From positions 117,834-181,833 of the forward strand of contig JAHDBJ010000007.1 of NCBI GenBank assembly GCA_020630435.1: a stretch of DNA of 64,000 nt, read 5' to 3'. Made by a program: the position numbers and the translations under genes. Below the pieces are notes generated by a model. That model did no database searches and had not been told where the DNA came from. It saw only the letters and a list, made by a program, of their open reading frames with translations. Shown here piece by piece: positions 1 through 8,158 of this stretch (the stretch's first letter is position 1; every line of letters starts with the position of its first letter). This DNA is from Saprospiraceae bacterium. GTDB lineage: Bacteria; Bacteroidota; Bacteroidia; Chitinophagales; Saprospiraceae.

Positions 1-2073
1 AAAGAAAAAACATTAACAAAAAAACAAGAAGCTAAAAAAGAAATAGAGGATACTAAGTCCATAAATTCTATCGCTTCTAATGAAGCCCATTCTGGTATCT
101 TCGATCCCGTCACATGGACTTTTGATCATAAGAAGGTTGGTGAAGGAGAATATGAATTAACGTTCAAAGCTAAAATGGAAGAAGGGTATTATATCTATTC
201 ACAATTTTTAGAAAGCGATGAAGGACCAAGTGCTACAAGTTTTAATTATGAAGCAAAAGAAAACATCAAACCCTACGGAAAAATAGTTGAAAATGGAAAG
301 AAGAAAACGGAGTTTGATAAGATTTTTGATATGAATGTGACCAAAGTCATTGGCAATAGTAGTTTTGTACAAAAAGCCAAAATTATAGACAATGATAAAA
401 CAGCACACTTAAAAGGCTATATAGACTATCAAGTCTGTAATGCTTCTAGATGTATTCCAAAAGAACAAGAGTTCTCTTTTACAGTAGGTGGCAATAAAGC
501 CGATGTAGCCGTTGTTCCTATTACAGGTAATATCAAAGGGGACAAAATTGACCAACTTATTCCTAGCCTTAAGGCAAGCCACGAAGAACCTGTTGGTGAT
601 TGTGGGCAAGGCGCTGTTGTGAAAAGTGAATCTTGGTGGGGAACTTTCTTCTTCGGATTCGTTGGAGGCTTACTAGCACTTTTAACGCCCTGTGTTTTCC
701 CAATGATTCCACTTACTGTTAGTTTTTTCACAAAAGATACAAAACGTAAAGGTTGGGTCAATGGCTTATTATATGGTCTATCCATTATGGTAATCTATGT
801 AGGACTAGGCTTGCTAATCACCACAGTATTTGGAGCTACGGCTTTAAATGAATTATCCACCAACTGGATTGCAAATACAATCTTCTTTGTCATTTTTGTG
901 TTCTTTGCGTTTTCCTTCTTCGGGTTTTATGAGATCACCTTACCCAGCTCATGGACAACCAAAAGTGATCAGATGGCAGATAAAGGTGGTTTAATTGGTT
1001 TATTTTTCTTAGCGGCTACACTCGCGTTGGTTTCTTTTTCATGCACTGGACCAATTATCGGCACGGCATTAGTAGAGTCTGCTTCTGGAGGTTTTATGGG
1101 CCCCTTGGTTGTGATGTTAGGATTTTCATTAGCCTTAGCTATACCATTTGGTTTATTTGCAGCCTTTCCAACATGGTTAAATACTTTACCAAAATCAGGT
1201 GGATGGATGAACTCCGTTAAAGTTGTATTAGGATTTATAGAATTGGCATTAGCTTTCAAATTCTTATCCGTAGCAGATATGACCTCTCATTGGGGAGTGC
1301 TTGGGTATGAAATTTTTATGGGGATTTGGATATTAATTGCCGCAGCAATGACGCTCTACCTCTTTGGGTTTATCAAATTTCCTCACGATTCGCCCATCAA
1401 AAAATTATCCGTACCTAGATTTATATTTGGACTAGGCTCTTTGGTATTAACGATTGCTTTATGTACTGGTTTTTTTATCAATCCAAAGACGAATGCCTAT
1501 AACTCTTTAAGTATGCTTAGTGGGATTGCACCTCCTGTTTCTTATAATTATTTTCTTGAAAAACCTGAAGTTCCAAAAGACCTAAAAACAACTTATCCAT
1601 CATTTTCTAAATGTGCCAATAATTTAGATTGCTTTAAAGATTACTATGAGGGCTTAGACTATGCTAAAAAAATAAATAAACCTATATTAGTAGACTTTAC
1701 AGGACATGGCTGTGTCAATTGTAGAAGAATGGAAGAACACGTTTGGATAGAAGATGAAGTACATACTAGATTGGACAAAGAATTTGTACTAATTTCTCTC
1801 TATGTTGATGACAGAGAAAAACTAGATAAAGTTTTATATTCTGAAAGAAGTAATAAGAAATTAAGAAGTGTAGGACATAAATGGTCAGACTTCCAGATTG
1901 TCAATTTTAATCAAAATTCACAGCCTTTATATGTGATGGTTAGTCCCACAGAAGAAGTTTTGGCAAGCCCTATTGGCTATGATCAAGGCAAAATAGTAGA
2001 AGATTATGTTGATTATCTTGACTGTGGCTTAAGTACTTTTAAACAAAAATATTCTAGCTTAGGTCAACGATAG
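1..2073 (+). CDS. dsbD: Thiol:disulfide interchange protein DsbD, 5'-truncated by the window edge
   Basis: The reading frame is open from base 1, so the start lies outside the window; 690 residues are visible. DsbD carries electrons from cytoplasmic thioredoxin across the inner membrane to periplasmic disulfide and cytochrome c maturation partners. Three modules are visible in order: a periplasmic alpha-like domain (about bases 100-510) with a Cys pair in CNASRC (codons at 436 and 451); an eight-helix CcdA-like membrane domain (about 630-1500) with the paired cysteines in TPCVFP (691) and SCTGP (1042); and a C-terminal thioredoxin fold with CVNC (1711-1722). All three redox Cys pairs are intact. 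The Lys/Glu-rich stretch before base 100 is probably a linker from the signal-peptide end. No terminator with a clear stem and U-tract was seen after the stop. Confidence 0.93.
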   Translation, partial: KEKTLTKKQEAKKEIEDTKSINSIASNEAHSGIFDPVTWTFDHKKVGEGEYELTFKAKMEEGYYIYSQFLESDEGPSATSFNYEAKENIKPYGKIVENGKKKTEFDKIFDMNVTKVIGNSSFVQKAKIIDNDKTAHLKGYIDYQVCNASRCIPKEQEFSFTVGGNKADVAVVPITGNIKGDKIDQLIPSLKASHEEPVGDCGQGAVVKSESWWGTFFFGFVGGLLALLTPCVFPMIPLTVSFFTKDTKRKGWVNGLLYGLSIMVIYVGLGLLITTVFGATALNELSTNWIANTIFFVIFVFFAFSFFGFYEITLPSSWTTKSDQMADKGGLIGLFFLAATLALVSFSCTGPIIGTALVESASGGFMGPLVVMLGFSLALAIPFGLFAAFPTWLNTLPKSGGWMNSVKVVLGFIELALAFKFLSVADMTSHWGVLGYEIFMGIWILIAAAMTLYLFGFIKFPHDSPIKKLSVPRFIFGLGSLVLTIALCTGFFINPKTNAYNSLSMLSGIAPPVSYNYFLEKPEVPKDLKTTYPSFSKCANNLDCFKDYYEGLDYAKKINKPILVDFTGHGCVNCRRMEEHVWIEDEVHTRLDKEFVLISLYVDDREKLDKVLYSERSNKKLRSVGHKWSDFQIVNFNQNSQPLYVMVSPTEEVLASPIGYDQGKIVEDYVDYLDCGLSTFKQKYSSLGQR

Positions 2074-2107
2074 AAATCAATATATTTTTTATTTTTAACC
2101 ATTGAAA

Positions 2108-2117
2108 GGTTACATTT
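2108..2117 (+). promoter_or_regulatory. GGTTACATTT element upstream of LRR-protease gene
   Basis: GGTTACATTT lies 78 bases before the start of the LRR-subtilisin gene. The same core occurs upstream of the two other LRR-Ig genes and upstream of the ECF sigma gene at 37567. Here it also forms a short inverted repeat, TAACC-N7-GGTTA. It could be an ECF -35 element or an operator; this is a hypothesis based only on recurrence. Confidence 0.25.
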
Positions 2118-2194
2118 GAGGGGCTTAGCAGATATATACTTTAGGGAATGTTGTCATAACTTCTCCTTAGAGATATTATTATAAACAAAAACGT

Positions 2195-5100
2195 ATGAAA
2201 AAAGTCCCCTTGTTCCTTGCATTTTTGTTATCTACATATTGTGTGTACCTAAAAGCACAACTCAATATTCAAGATTCTTTAGTTCTAGTAGACATTTATA
2301 ATAATGCTGGAGGTTCAAATTGGAATAATAGTAACTGGCTTTCCAATAATCCTGCTCATACTTGGTATGGCGTAACGGTATCTGAGGGAAGAGTCGTTGG
2401 ATTGGACTTTGACGAACAAAACCTGACGGGAACATTGGTGGATTTATCCCAACTAGAAGCCTTAACCTTTTTAAACTTAAATCATAACAATCTAGAAGAA
2501 ATTGAAAACATTAATAACTTAACACTCCTCAAAGAACTATATTTAAACAATAATAACCTTACTGTATTACCCAATATTAGTGGACTCGTTAATTTAGAAA
2601 AATTATGGATTCAAAATAATCAACTAACAACCTTACCTGATTTATCTAATTTTTCTTTACTAAAAGAGCTTTATTGTGGTAGCAATCTTATTAGTGACAT
2701 TCCAGATTTATCTCATAATATCAATCTAGAGATCTTAGCTTTGACAACTAATAATATAAATGAATTACCCGATTTATCGAGTAATACAAAGTTAACAGAG
2801 TTACATTGTAGTGGAAATAACATCACCAAAATACCTGATATCTCTAATAATATAAACTTGACCACTTTAGATTGTAGCCGTAATGCCCTAACGTACTTGC
2901 CTGACTTGTCTAATAATGCAGCCCTTTCTGTAATCTCTTGTGCCAATAATCTCCTAATACAACTCCCTAATTTATCTAATAATATAAAGCTCACAAGGTT
3001 AGCTTGCGCTAATAATCTCCTAACGGAATTACCGAATTTAGCTAACAATATAGAATTGCAAGAAATCTGGTGCTTCAATAATAAGATAACTAGCCTACCA
3101 AACTTATCTAACTTAACTAAATTGTCTAAAATCTATTGTAACGATAACCAGTTAAAAGAAATACCTAATATATCCAATCTGTTAAACCTAGAAGAAGTAA
3201 ATTTTTCTAATAACTTTTTATCTTTTGAAGACTTAGAACCAATTCTTGAGCATCCTAATATAGATTTATTTTTTGCAGAAAACTTTACGGAACAAACCCC
3301 TGATACCATTTCACTAGTAGGCAATTCAAGAACCTATATTGATAGTACTTATACACTTAGTATTGATAGAATTCGAGGAACAAATACGATTTATGAATGG
3401 TATAAGAATGATGTGTCTCTAGGAGAACCTTCTCAAGATACCTTCTTGCATATTTCTCAAGTATCCTCTAATGATGACGGAGTATACCGTTGTATAGCGA
3501 CAAACCCTTTAATACCAGAAATCACACAATATTCGACTAATTTTGATGTGGAGGTTTTTGCGATAGATTCCCTAGGAGGTGTTTACTACCCTGACCAATT
3601 TTTAATAGAATACGTAGAACAGATAAGTTATCAAGAAAAACAAGAAATGCGGGACGAATTTGAAGCTACTGTGATTGATTCTTGTATGTGTGGGCAACGA
3701 TTGGAGATTTGGAAAATTCCTAATGCCATCTTAGTTACAGAAGATGGTGAAACGCTTTATATAGTTGATGATAATGGAAAAAAGAAAAGAATCCGCCGTA
3801 AGTCAAAAGTAAATGGTGCCGATTTTCATTATGTCGTAAATAGTGATGCTCAAAATTACAAACCCATTCAAACGACTCATCATGCCTCATCTTTTTACAA
3901 AAAAAATAAAAGATCGAATGCCAATATTAAGGTCGCTATCTTAGATACAGGGCTTGATATTTTTAATGAAAGCTCTCCACTATTTCCCTATCGTTGGGTA
4001 AATCCATATGAAGACCTTCTTCCCGATGATAAAGATGGAAATTGTTACCAATCTGATGTCTATGGCGTCGATATCAGTCAAAGAGATTCTCTTCCAAATG
4101 ATGACCATAAAAAGCACCATGGCAGTCATATCGCTGAAATTATTAAGCATGGTCTCCAACCAGAAGATATTGAATTTATTGCCGTTAAAACACATGATAA
4201 AAACGGTTGGGGCAATCTTTTCAATACTGTTTGTGGAATATACTACGCAATGGAAAAAGATGTAGATATCATCAATGCAAGTTGGAGCTATAAAGGGTTG
4301 CCTTCCGAAATTTTAAAGAATGCCATACATCGTATAGGTGAACAATCAAATACCCTATTCATCACTTCCGCAGGGAATGATGCCACACTAACAGATACGG
4401 TTCCTTACTATCCTGCTAGTTATGATTTGGATAATATTCTTTCGGTAATGTCTATTGATGATAATGATAAAGTTCCTACATTTTCCAATTATGGACAAAG
4501 TAATATTGACCTTGCCGCAAGAGGAGTAGATGTTAGCAGTCAAAATTATGGGGTTAAAAATGGTACTTCTTTTTCTACCGCTTATACTAGTGGCTTCGCA
4601 GCTAGAATGCTATATCTTAATCCTGAGCTTGCACCTAAAGAGCTTAAACAAATTATTTTTGACAAATTAGAATATCTTCCTGTCCTAGAACAAAAATGTT
4701 TATCCAAAAGTAAATTGCCCGATCCTTTATATGAAAACTTTGAATGGCTAGACTTTGAAGCACAAGTCATCGATAAAACTGCTGTAGTCTTAGATTGGTC
4801 AACCCTTTTTGAAGTTGATTTAGATAATTTTGAGGTTCAGCGTTCTTTTGATAATATTAATTTTAGCTCTATTGGAAATATTGTAGCGAACAACCTAACC
4901 CAAAACGATTACCAGTTTGAAGATGATTATACCTTAATTGATACACTAACGTCTTATTATCGAATAAAAATCAACGAAAAATCGGGTTCATATCATTATT
5001 CCGAAACAAAGAAAATCCTATTTTTCACAGGGCATGACTTTCCTGTAGCCTTACTGGAGAACCCCATTGTAGATAATTTAAGCCTATTCTTTCAAGAAGT

Positions 5101-5287
5101 CGTCAATGGGGGCTTTATCCATATTTATGACATCTCTGGCAGATTAGTTTATAATCAAACTATCAGTGGTGTAACTCAAACAATTCAATCTGTACCACTG
5201 CCCTATCTTGTATCAGGCAACTATCTAATACGTATTATTGCCAATAACCAAGAACAAACTTTCCGATTTCAGAAGATTAAAAATTAA
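2195..5287 (+). CDS. LRR-Ig-subtilisin (S8) surface protease with T9SS sorting domain (paralogue 1)
   Basis: 1030 residues. Order: signal peptide (1-21, ending KAQ); LRR N-cap of the GGSNWNNSNWL type (about 25-70); about twelve 22-residue leucine-rich repeats (about 90-360); an Ig-like domain with a YRC motif (about 370-450); a propeptide-like region with CMC (about 460-525); a basic cluster KKKRIRRKSK (about 529-538); a subtilisin domain with D584 (LDTG), H642 (HGSH) and S792 (GTSFS); an Fn3-like domain (about 845-925); and a T9SS type A sorting domain (about 940-1030). The catalytic triad is complete, so it should be an active secreted serine endopeptidase anchored on or released from the cell surface. 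It is a paralogue of the gene on the minus strand at 45265-48375. The substrate is unknown; the LRR and Ig parts suggest protein or carbohydrate binding. Confidence 0.88.
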   Translation: MKKVPLFLAFLLSTYCVYLKAQLNIQDSLVLVDIYNNAGGSNWNNSNWLSNNPAHTWYGVTVSEGRVVGLDFDEQNLTGTLVDLSQLEALTFLNLNHNNLEEIENINNLTLLKELYLNNNNLTVLPNISGLVNLEKLWIQNNQLTTLPDLSNFSLLKELYCGSNLISDIPDLSHNINLEILALTTNNINELPDLSSNTKLTELHCSGNNITKIPDISNNINLTTLDCSRNALTYLPDLSNNAALSVISCANNLLIQLPNLSNNIKLTRLACANNLLTELPNLANNIELQEIWCFNNKITSLPNLSNLTKLSKIYCNDNQLKEIPNISNLLNLEEVNFSNNFLSFEDLEPILEHPNIDLFFAENFTEQTPDTISLVGNSRTYIDSTYTLSIDRIRGTNTIYEWYKNDVSLGEPSQDTFLHISQVSSNDDGVYRCIATNPLIPEITQYSTNFDVEVFAIDSLGGVYYPDQFLIEYVEQISYQEKQEMRDEFEATVIDSCMCGQRLEIWKIPNAILVTEDGETLYIVDDNGKKKRIRRKSKVNGADFHYVVNSDAQNYKPIQTTHHASSFYKKNKRSNANIKVAILDTGLDIFNESSPLFPYRWVNPYEDLLPDDKDGNCYQSDVYGVDISQRDSLPNDDHKKHHGSHIAEIIKHGLQPEDIEFIAVKTHDKNGWGNLFNTVCGIYYAMEKDVDIINASWSYKGLPSEILKNAIHRIGEQSNTLFITSAGNDATLTDTVPYYPASYDLDNILSVMSIDDNDKVPTFSNYGQSNIDLAARGVDVSSQNYGVKNGTSFSTAYTSGFAARMLYLNPELAPKELKQIIFDKLEYLPVLEQKCLSKSKLPDPLYENFEWLDFEAQVIDKTAVVLDWSTLFEVDLDNFEVQRSFDNINFSSIGNIVANNLTQNDYQFEDDYTLIDTLTSYYRIKINEKSGSYHYSETKKILFFTGHDFPVALLENPIVDNLSLFFQEVVNGGFIHIYDISGRLVYNQTISGVTQTIQSVPLPYLVSGNYLIRIIANNQEQTFRFQKIKN

Positions 5288-5290
5288 TTT

Positions 5291-5596
5291 GAAAAAGTTT
5301 TTTTTATTGTTATTAAAATTGACTGGTTACATTTTTCTGTCTAAATTTATAGCCCAATAGAGGAAAGTCTATTTTTCCGCACTATTGACTATCATGTAAA
5401 CAAAGTATATGAGACAGATACTACTTGGTATTACTATTTTATTATCAATCTATTCATCCCCACTTCAAGCACAAGTTGATGTGCAAGATTCGCTCACACT
5501 TGTGGATATTTATAACAGTACAGGAGGCCCCAATTGGACAAATCATACGAATTGGTTGACGGCAAATCCTGTTTCTACTTGGTATGGAGTGACGGT
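5291..5596 (+). repeat. Left copy of long inverted repeat shared with 48188-48492
   Basis: About 305 bases covering the upstream region and the first 188 coding bases of the LRR gene at 5409. The reverse complement of 48188-48492 matches with three mismatches in the 188 coding bases and about six differences, two of them indels, in the 110 bases before the ATG. Homology drops abruptly just after the GTGACGGT at 5589-5596, where the LRR body begins. Confidence 0.9.
5325..5334 (+). promoter_or_regulatory. GGTTACATTT element upstream of LRR gene 2
   Basis: Same core as at 2108-2117, 75 bases before the ATG at 5409, inside the duplicated upstream block. Conservation here is partly explained by that recent duplication. 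Confidence 0.25.
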
Positions 5597-6881
5597 AACA
5601 GAAAAAAGAGTAACCGCACTAGATTTATCTGCTAATAATTTAACTGGAAAAATACCTAAACTATCAGGTCTAGATAAATTGTCAACGCTTGATATAGCAA
5701 TAAACCCACTAAAGAAACTATCTAATCTTTCAAATTTAATTAACCTAGATACACTTATTATCTATGATAATGATCTTCGGAAACTTCCTGATCTATCTAG
5801 GCTCGTAAATTTAAAATTTTTTATTTGTAGTAGTACTTTTATTAAAAATTTACCTGATTTATCGAATCTAGTAAATTTAGAGACGTTAGATTGTACTAAT
5901 AATTATCTTACTCAATTACCTGATTTATCTGGTTTAGTAGAACTTAAATATCTCAATTGCTCTGAAAATCAATTAATACAGCTTCCTAACTTATCAAACC
6001 AAAAAAAATTAGAATATGTTAGTTGTCACCATAACAACCTAGAACAGTTGCCCAATTTATCGAATCTGGTAAATTTAGAGATTTTAGAGTGTAGTTTCAA
6101 CAAACTAAAACGACTTCCAAGTTTAGATAAATTGATAAATCTAAAGGAACTTTCTTGTACAGTCAATCAACTTGACAAGTTGCCGAACTTATCCAAATTA
6201 TTAAATCTAGAACAATTATATTGTAATAGTAATCGACTCACCGAGTTCCCTGATATATCCAATCTTAGTAATCTCGATAGGTTATTTGTCTGTGATAATG
6301 CCCTTCCAATTGAGAGCTACAATCAAATTATTCATCATTCGACATATCCTTCTTTGGGTCTTAAATTTTCTCCCCAAGATGCTGCACCTTTTTTTTTAAA
6401 AGGAGAAGTTAAAGCATATATTGATAGTACATTTATCCTTAAAATAGATCGTAGCCGTGGAACAGATACTATCTATGAATGGTTTAAGGATAATGTTTCA
6501 ATAAGTAAGCCTTCGCGAGATACCTTTTTACAAATTGATCAGCTATCGGGACAGGATGCTGGAACATATCATTGTGAAGCTCTCCATAAAGGAGCAGAAA
6601 CCATGCAATATTCTCATAAGTTCGTATTAGACGTTTTACCTAGTCCCAACATCGAGGTAAAACAGAATAGCCCTGTATGTTTTGGTGATGCTATAAAATT
6701 AATGGCAGGCGGCGGCGATATATACAAATGGATAGGCCCTAATGGATTCCATTCGACTGAACAAAATCCAATTATCCCCAATGCCGATAAATCAAACGCT
6801 GGAACATATACCGTAACTATAAAAAAGTCTGGTTCTAGTATAACCCTTGCTACTACTATTGAGCTGTTAAAATGCCGCTAA
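5409..6881 (+). CDS. LRR-Ig secreted protein lacking the protease and sorting domains (paralogue 2)
   Basis: 490 residues. Signal peptide (1-21, ending QAQ), LRR N-cap (GGPNWTNHTNWL), about ten 22-residue LRRs (about 85-305), an Ig-like domain related to that of the protease paralogues (about 325-405), and a second Ig/PKD-like domain ending at the C-terminus (about 410-490, SNAGTYTVT). Neither an S8 domain nor a T9SS sorting domain follows, so after Sec export it may stay periplasmic or reach the surface by another route. The first 63 residues are almost identical to those of the minus-strand protease at 48375, but the repeats have diverged. It may be a non-catalytic binding partner or a product of domain shuffling; no frameshifted remnant of a protease domain was found in the 235 bases after the stop. 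Confidence 0.8.
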   Translation: MRQILLGITILLSIYSSPLQAQVDVQDSLTLVDIYNSTGGPNWTNHTNWLTANPVSTWYGVTVTEKRVTALDLSANNLTGKIPKLSGLDKLSTLDIAINPLKKLSNLSNLINLDTLIIYDNDLRKLPDLSRLVNLKFFICSSTFIKNLPDLSNLVNLETLDCTNNYLTQLPDLSGLVELKYLNCSENQLIQLPNLSNQKKLEYVSCHHNNLEQLPNLSNLVNLEILECSFNKLKRLPSLDKLINLKELSCTVNQLDKLPNLSKLLNLEQLYCNSNRLTEFPDISNLSNLDRLFVCDNALPIESYNQIIHHSTYPSLGLKFSPQDAAPFFLKGEVKAYIDSTFILKIDRSRGTDTIYEWFKDNVSISKPSRDTFLQIDQLSGQDAGTYHCEALHKGAETMQYSHKFVLDVLPSPNIEVKQNSPVCFGDAIKLMAGGGDIYKWIGPNGFHSTEQNPIIPNADKSNAGTYTVTIKKSGSSITLATTIELLKCR

Positions 6882-7116
6882 TCTAACTCGATTTTACTGC
6901 TCAAGTATTTCCTAGAAAAAAACAAAAACAAAAAATAGAAAAATTAAATTTTATTTTTTTAAAAAAATTATTCTAGAAGGGAACTCTTTTCAAGAGGGAT
7001 TAGTTATGCCTTTTGAAAAGCAGCATCTTAGGGTGAAGCTATACAATTGCTAGCCTTTAGTTTGATAATTATATCAATCTATTGCTATTTTTTTCTAAAA
7101 ATAAATTTTTACCTTT

Positions 7117-7704
7117 ATGACACTGATGAAGGAAAATAGAACAAAAGAGCAAAATAAACGCATATTTGAGGCAGAACTACTTCCTCAAATCGATGCATTG
7201 TACAACTTCGCTTACTACTTATGTCATAACGAAGAAGATGCGAATGATCTTGTACAAGAAACGTATATGAAAGCCTACCGCTTTATTGCCAATTACGAAA
7301 CAGGCACTAATGCAAAAGCATGGTTATTCAAGATATTGAAGAACGCTTTCATTAATCAATATAGGAAGTCTAAAAACCGTCCTAGTCAAGTGGACTATGA
7401 GGAAGTAGTCAATTTTCACAATGAAGAAAATGACACCAACCTAAGTAGCTATGTCGATCTTCGGGAAGAAATGTTTCAAGGGATGATGGGAGATGAAATC
7501 ACAACAGCCATCAATGCCTTACCTGTGGATTTTCGAACGGTCATACTACTTTGTGATGTCGAGGGCTTTACATACGAAGAAATCTCGAAAATCATAGATA
7601 TTCCGATAGGTACGGTACGCTCAAGATTGCATAGATCGAGAAATATGTTGAAAGAAAGTTTAAGAAATTATGCAACTTCTTTGGGCTACAAAGAAAAAAG
7701 GTAA
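7117..7704 (+). CDS. ECF-family RNA polymerase sigma factor
   Basis: 195 residues with region 2 (YNFAYYLCHNEEDANDLVQETYMKAY split over about 29-55), the conserved AWLFKILKNAFINQYRK segment (about 68-84) and region 4 (LPVDFRTVILLCD, then YEEISKIIDIPIGTVRSRLHR, about 132-175). This is the common Bacteroidota ECF type that directs core polymerase to stress or envelope promoters. Start choice: ATG at 7117 gives MTLMKEN; an in-frame ATG at 7126 is equally possible, and there is no clear ribosome binding site for either. A small anti-sigma-like gene follows at 7817 but a strong terminator lies between them. The target regulon cannot be read from sequence. Confidence 0.92.
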   Translation: MTLMKENRTKEQNKRIFEAELLPQIDALYNFAYYLCHNEEDANDLVQETYMKAYRFIANYETGTNAKAWLFKILKNAFINQYRKSKNRPSQVDYEEVVNFHNEENDTNLSSYVDLREEMFQGMMGDEITTAINALPVDFRTVILLCDVEGFTYEEISKIIDIPIGTVRSRLHRSRNMLKESLRNYATSLGYKEKR

Positions 7705-7712
7705 TTTATTTT

Positions 7713-7749
7713 GATGAAATCAAGTGTATGCTTGGTTTCATCTTTTTTT
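7713..7749 (+). terminator. Strong intrinsic terminator between sigma and anti-sigma genes
   Basis: GATGAAATCAAG pairs with CTTGGTTTCATC around the six-base loop TGTATG, with a single G-T pair, and is followed at once by seven T. It starts eight bases after the sigma-factor stop codon. Confidence 0.85.
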
Positions 7750-7816
7750 ATAAAACTTAACACAAAGACACCAACTAACATTAATCATTTTTTTGCAAAT
7801 TTAAAATTTTAAGCTA

Positions 7817-8068
7817 ATGGGGAATTCAAAAAATATTAATCAAAAAGAGCTTTTCACCAAAGTGTCTTTGTACCTCGATCATGAGATGAATAGAGAAGAA
7901 GAAGCCAATTTTTTACAAGAAATAAAAACCAATCCTGCCTACCTTGAATTTTTAAGTAAAGAAAAACATTTCAGAGAAGCTATTCGTACTAGAATACAAC
8001 GCCGTCAAGTCTCCCCTGCCTTAGTACAGTCCATCAAAGATAAAATTAGAGTTTCCACTTTAGGATAA
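7817..8068 (+). CDS. Small anti-sigma-factor-like protein
   Basis: 83 residues, no membrane segment and no signal peptide. The segment VSLYLDHEMNREEEANFLQ (about 17-35) resembles the N-terminal sigma-binding helices of zinc-finger anti-sigma factors (LDGEL-type motif), but the His and two Cys metal ligands are not present, so it would be a non-zinc soluble form. Its position 112 bases after an ECF sigma gene supports the role of partner. The terminator at 7713-7749 means it may be expressed separately or by read-through. The function is inferred from context and a weak motif. Confidence 0.65.
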   Translation: MGNSKNINQKELFTKVSLYLDHEMNREEEANFLQEIKTNPAYLEFLSKEKHFREAIRTRIQRRQVSPALVQSIKDKIRVSTLG

Positions 8069-8097
8069 ATCAACCCAACAAACCAATGTTTGTTATC

Positions 8098-8141
8098 AAT
8101 ATTCTACTCCATAGAAATAATATGGGGTAGAATATTTTTTT
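8098..8141 (+). terminator. Intrinsic terminator after the anti-sigma-like gene
   Basis: AATATTCTACTCCATA pairs with TATGGGGTAGAATATT (15 to 16 pairs with one G-T), followed by a run of T up to 8141. It lies in the 90 bases between this gene and the convergent ABC permease gene. Confidence 0.85.
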
Positions 8142-8158
8142 GGATAAAAAATACTTCC

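Noticed and set aside
429..785. Minus-strand frame inside dsbD
   Set aside because: Shadow of the DsbD coding frame; composition and lack of any domain do not support a gene.
3000..3330. Short tandem-like periodicity in LRR genes considered as a CRISPR or DNA repeat
   Set aside because: The roughly 66-base period is coding LRR repetition with diverged bases, not identical direct repeats with spacers.
6882..7116. Short frame around 6980-7055 as a small gene or remnant protease domain
   Set aside because: Only about 25 codons with no similarity to the S8 domain and no supported start.
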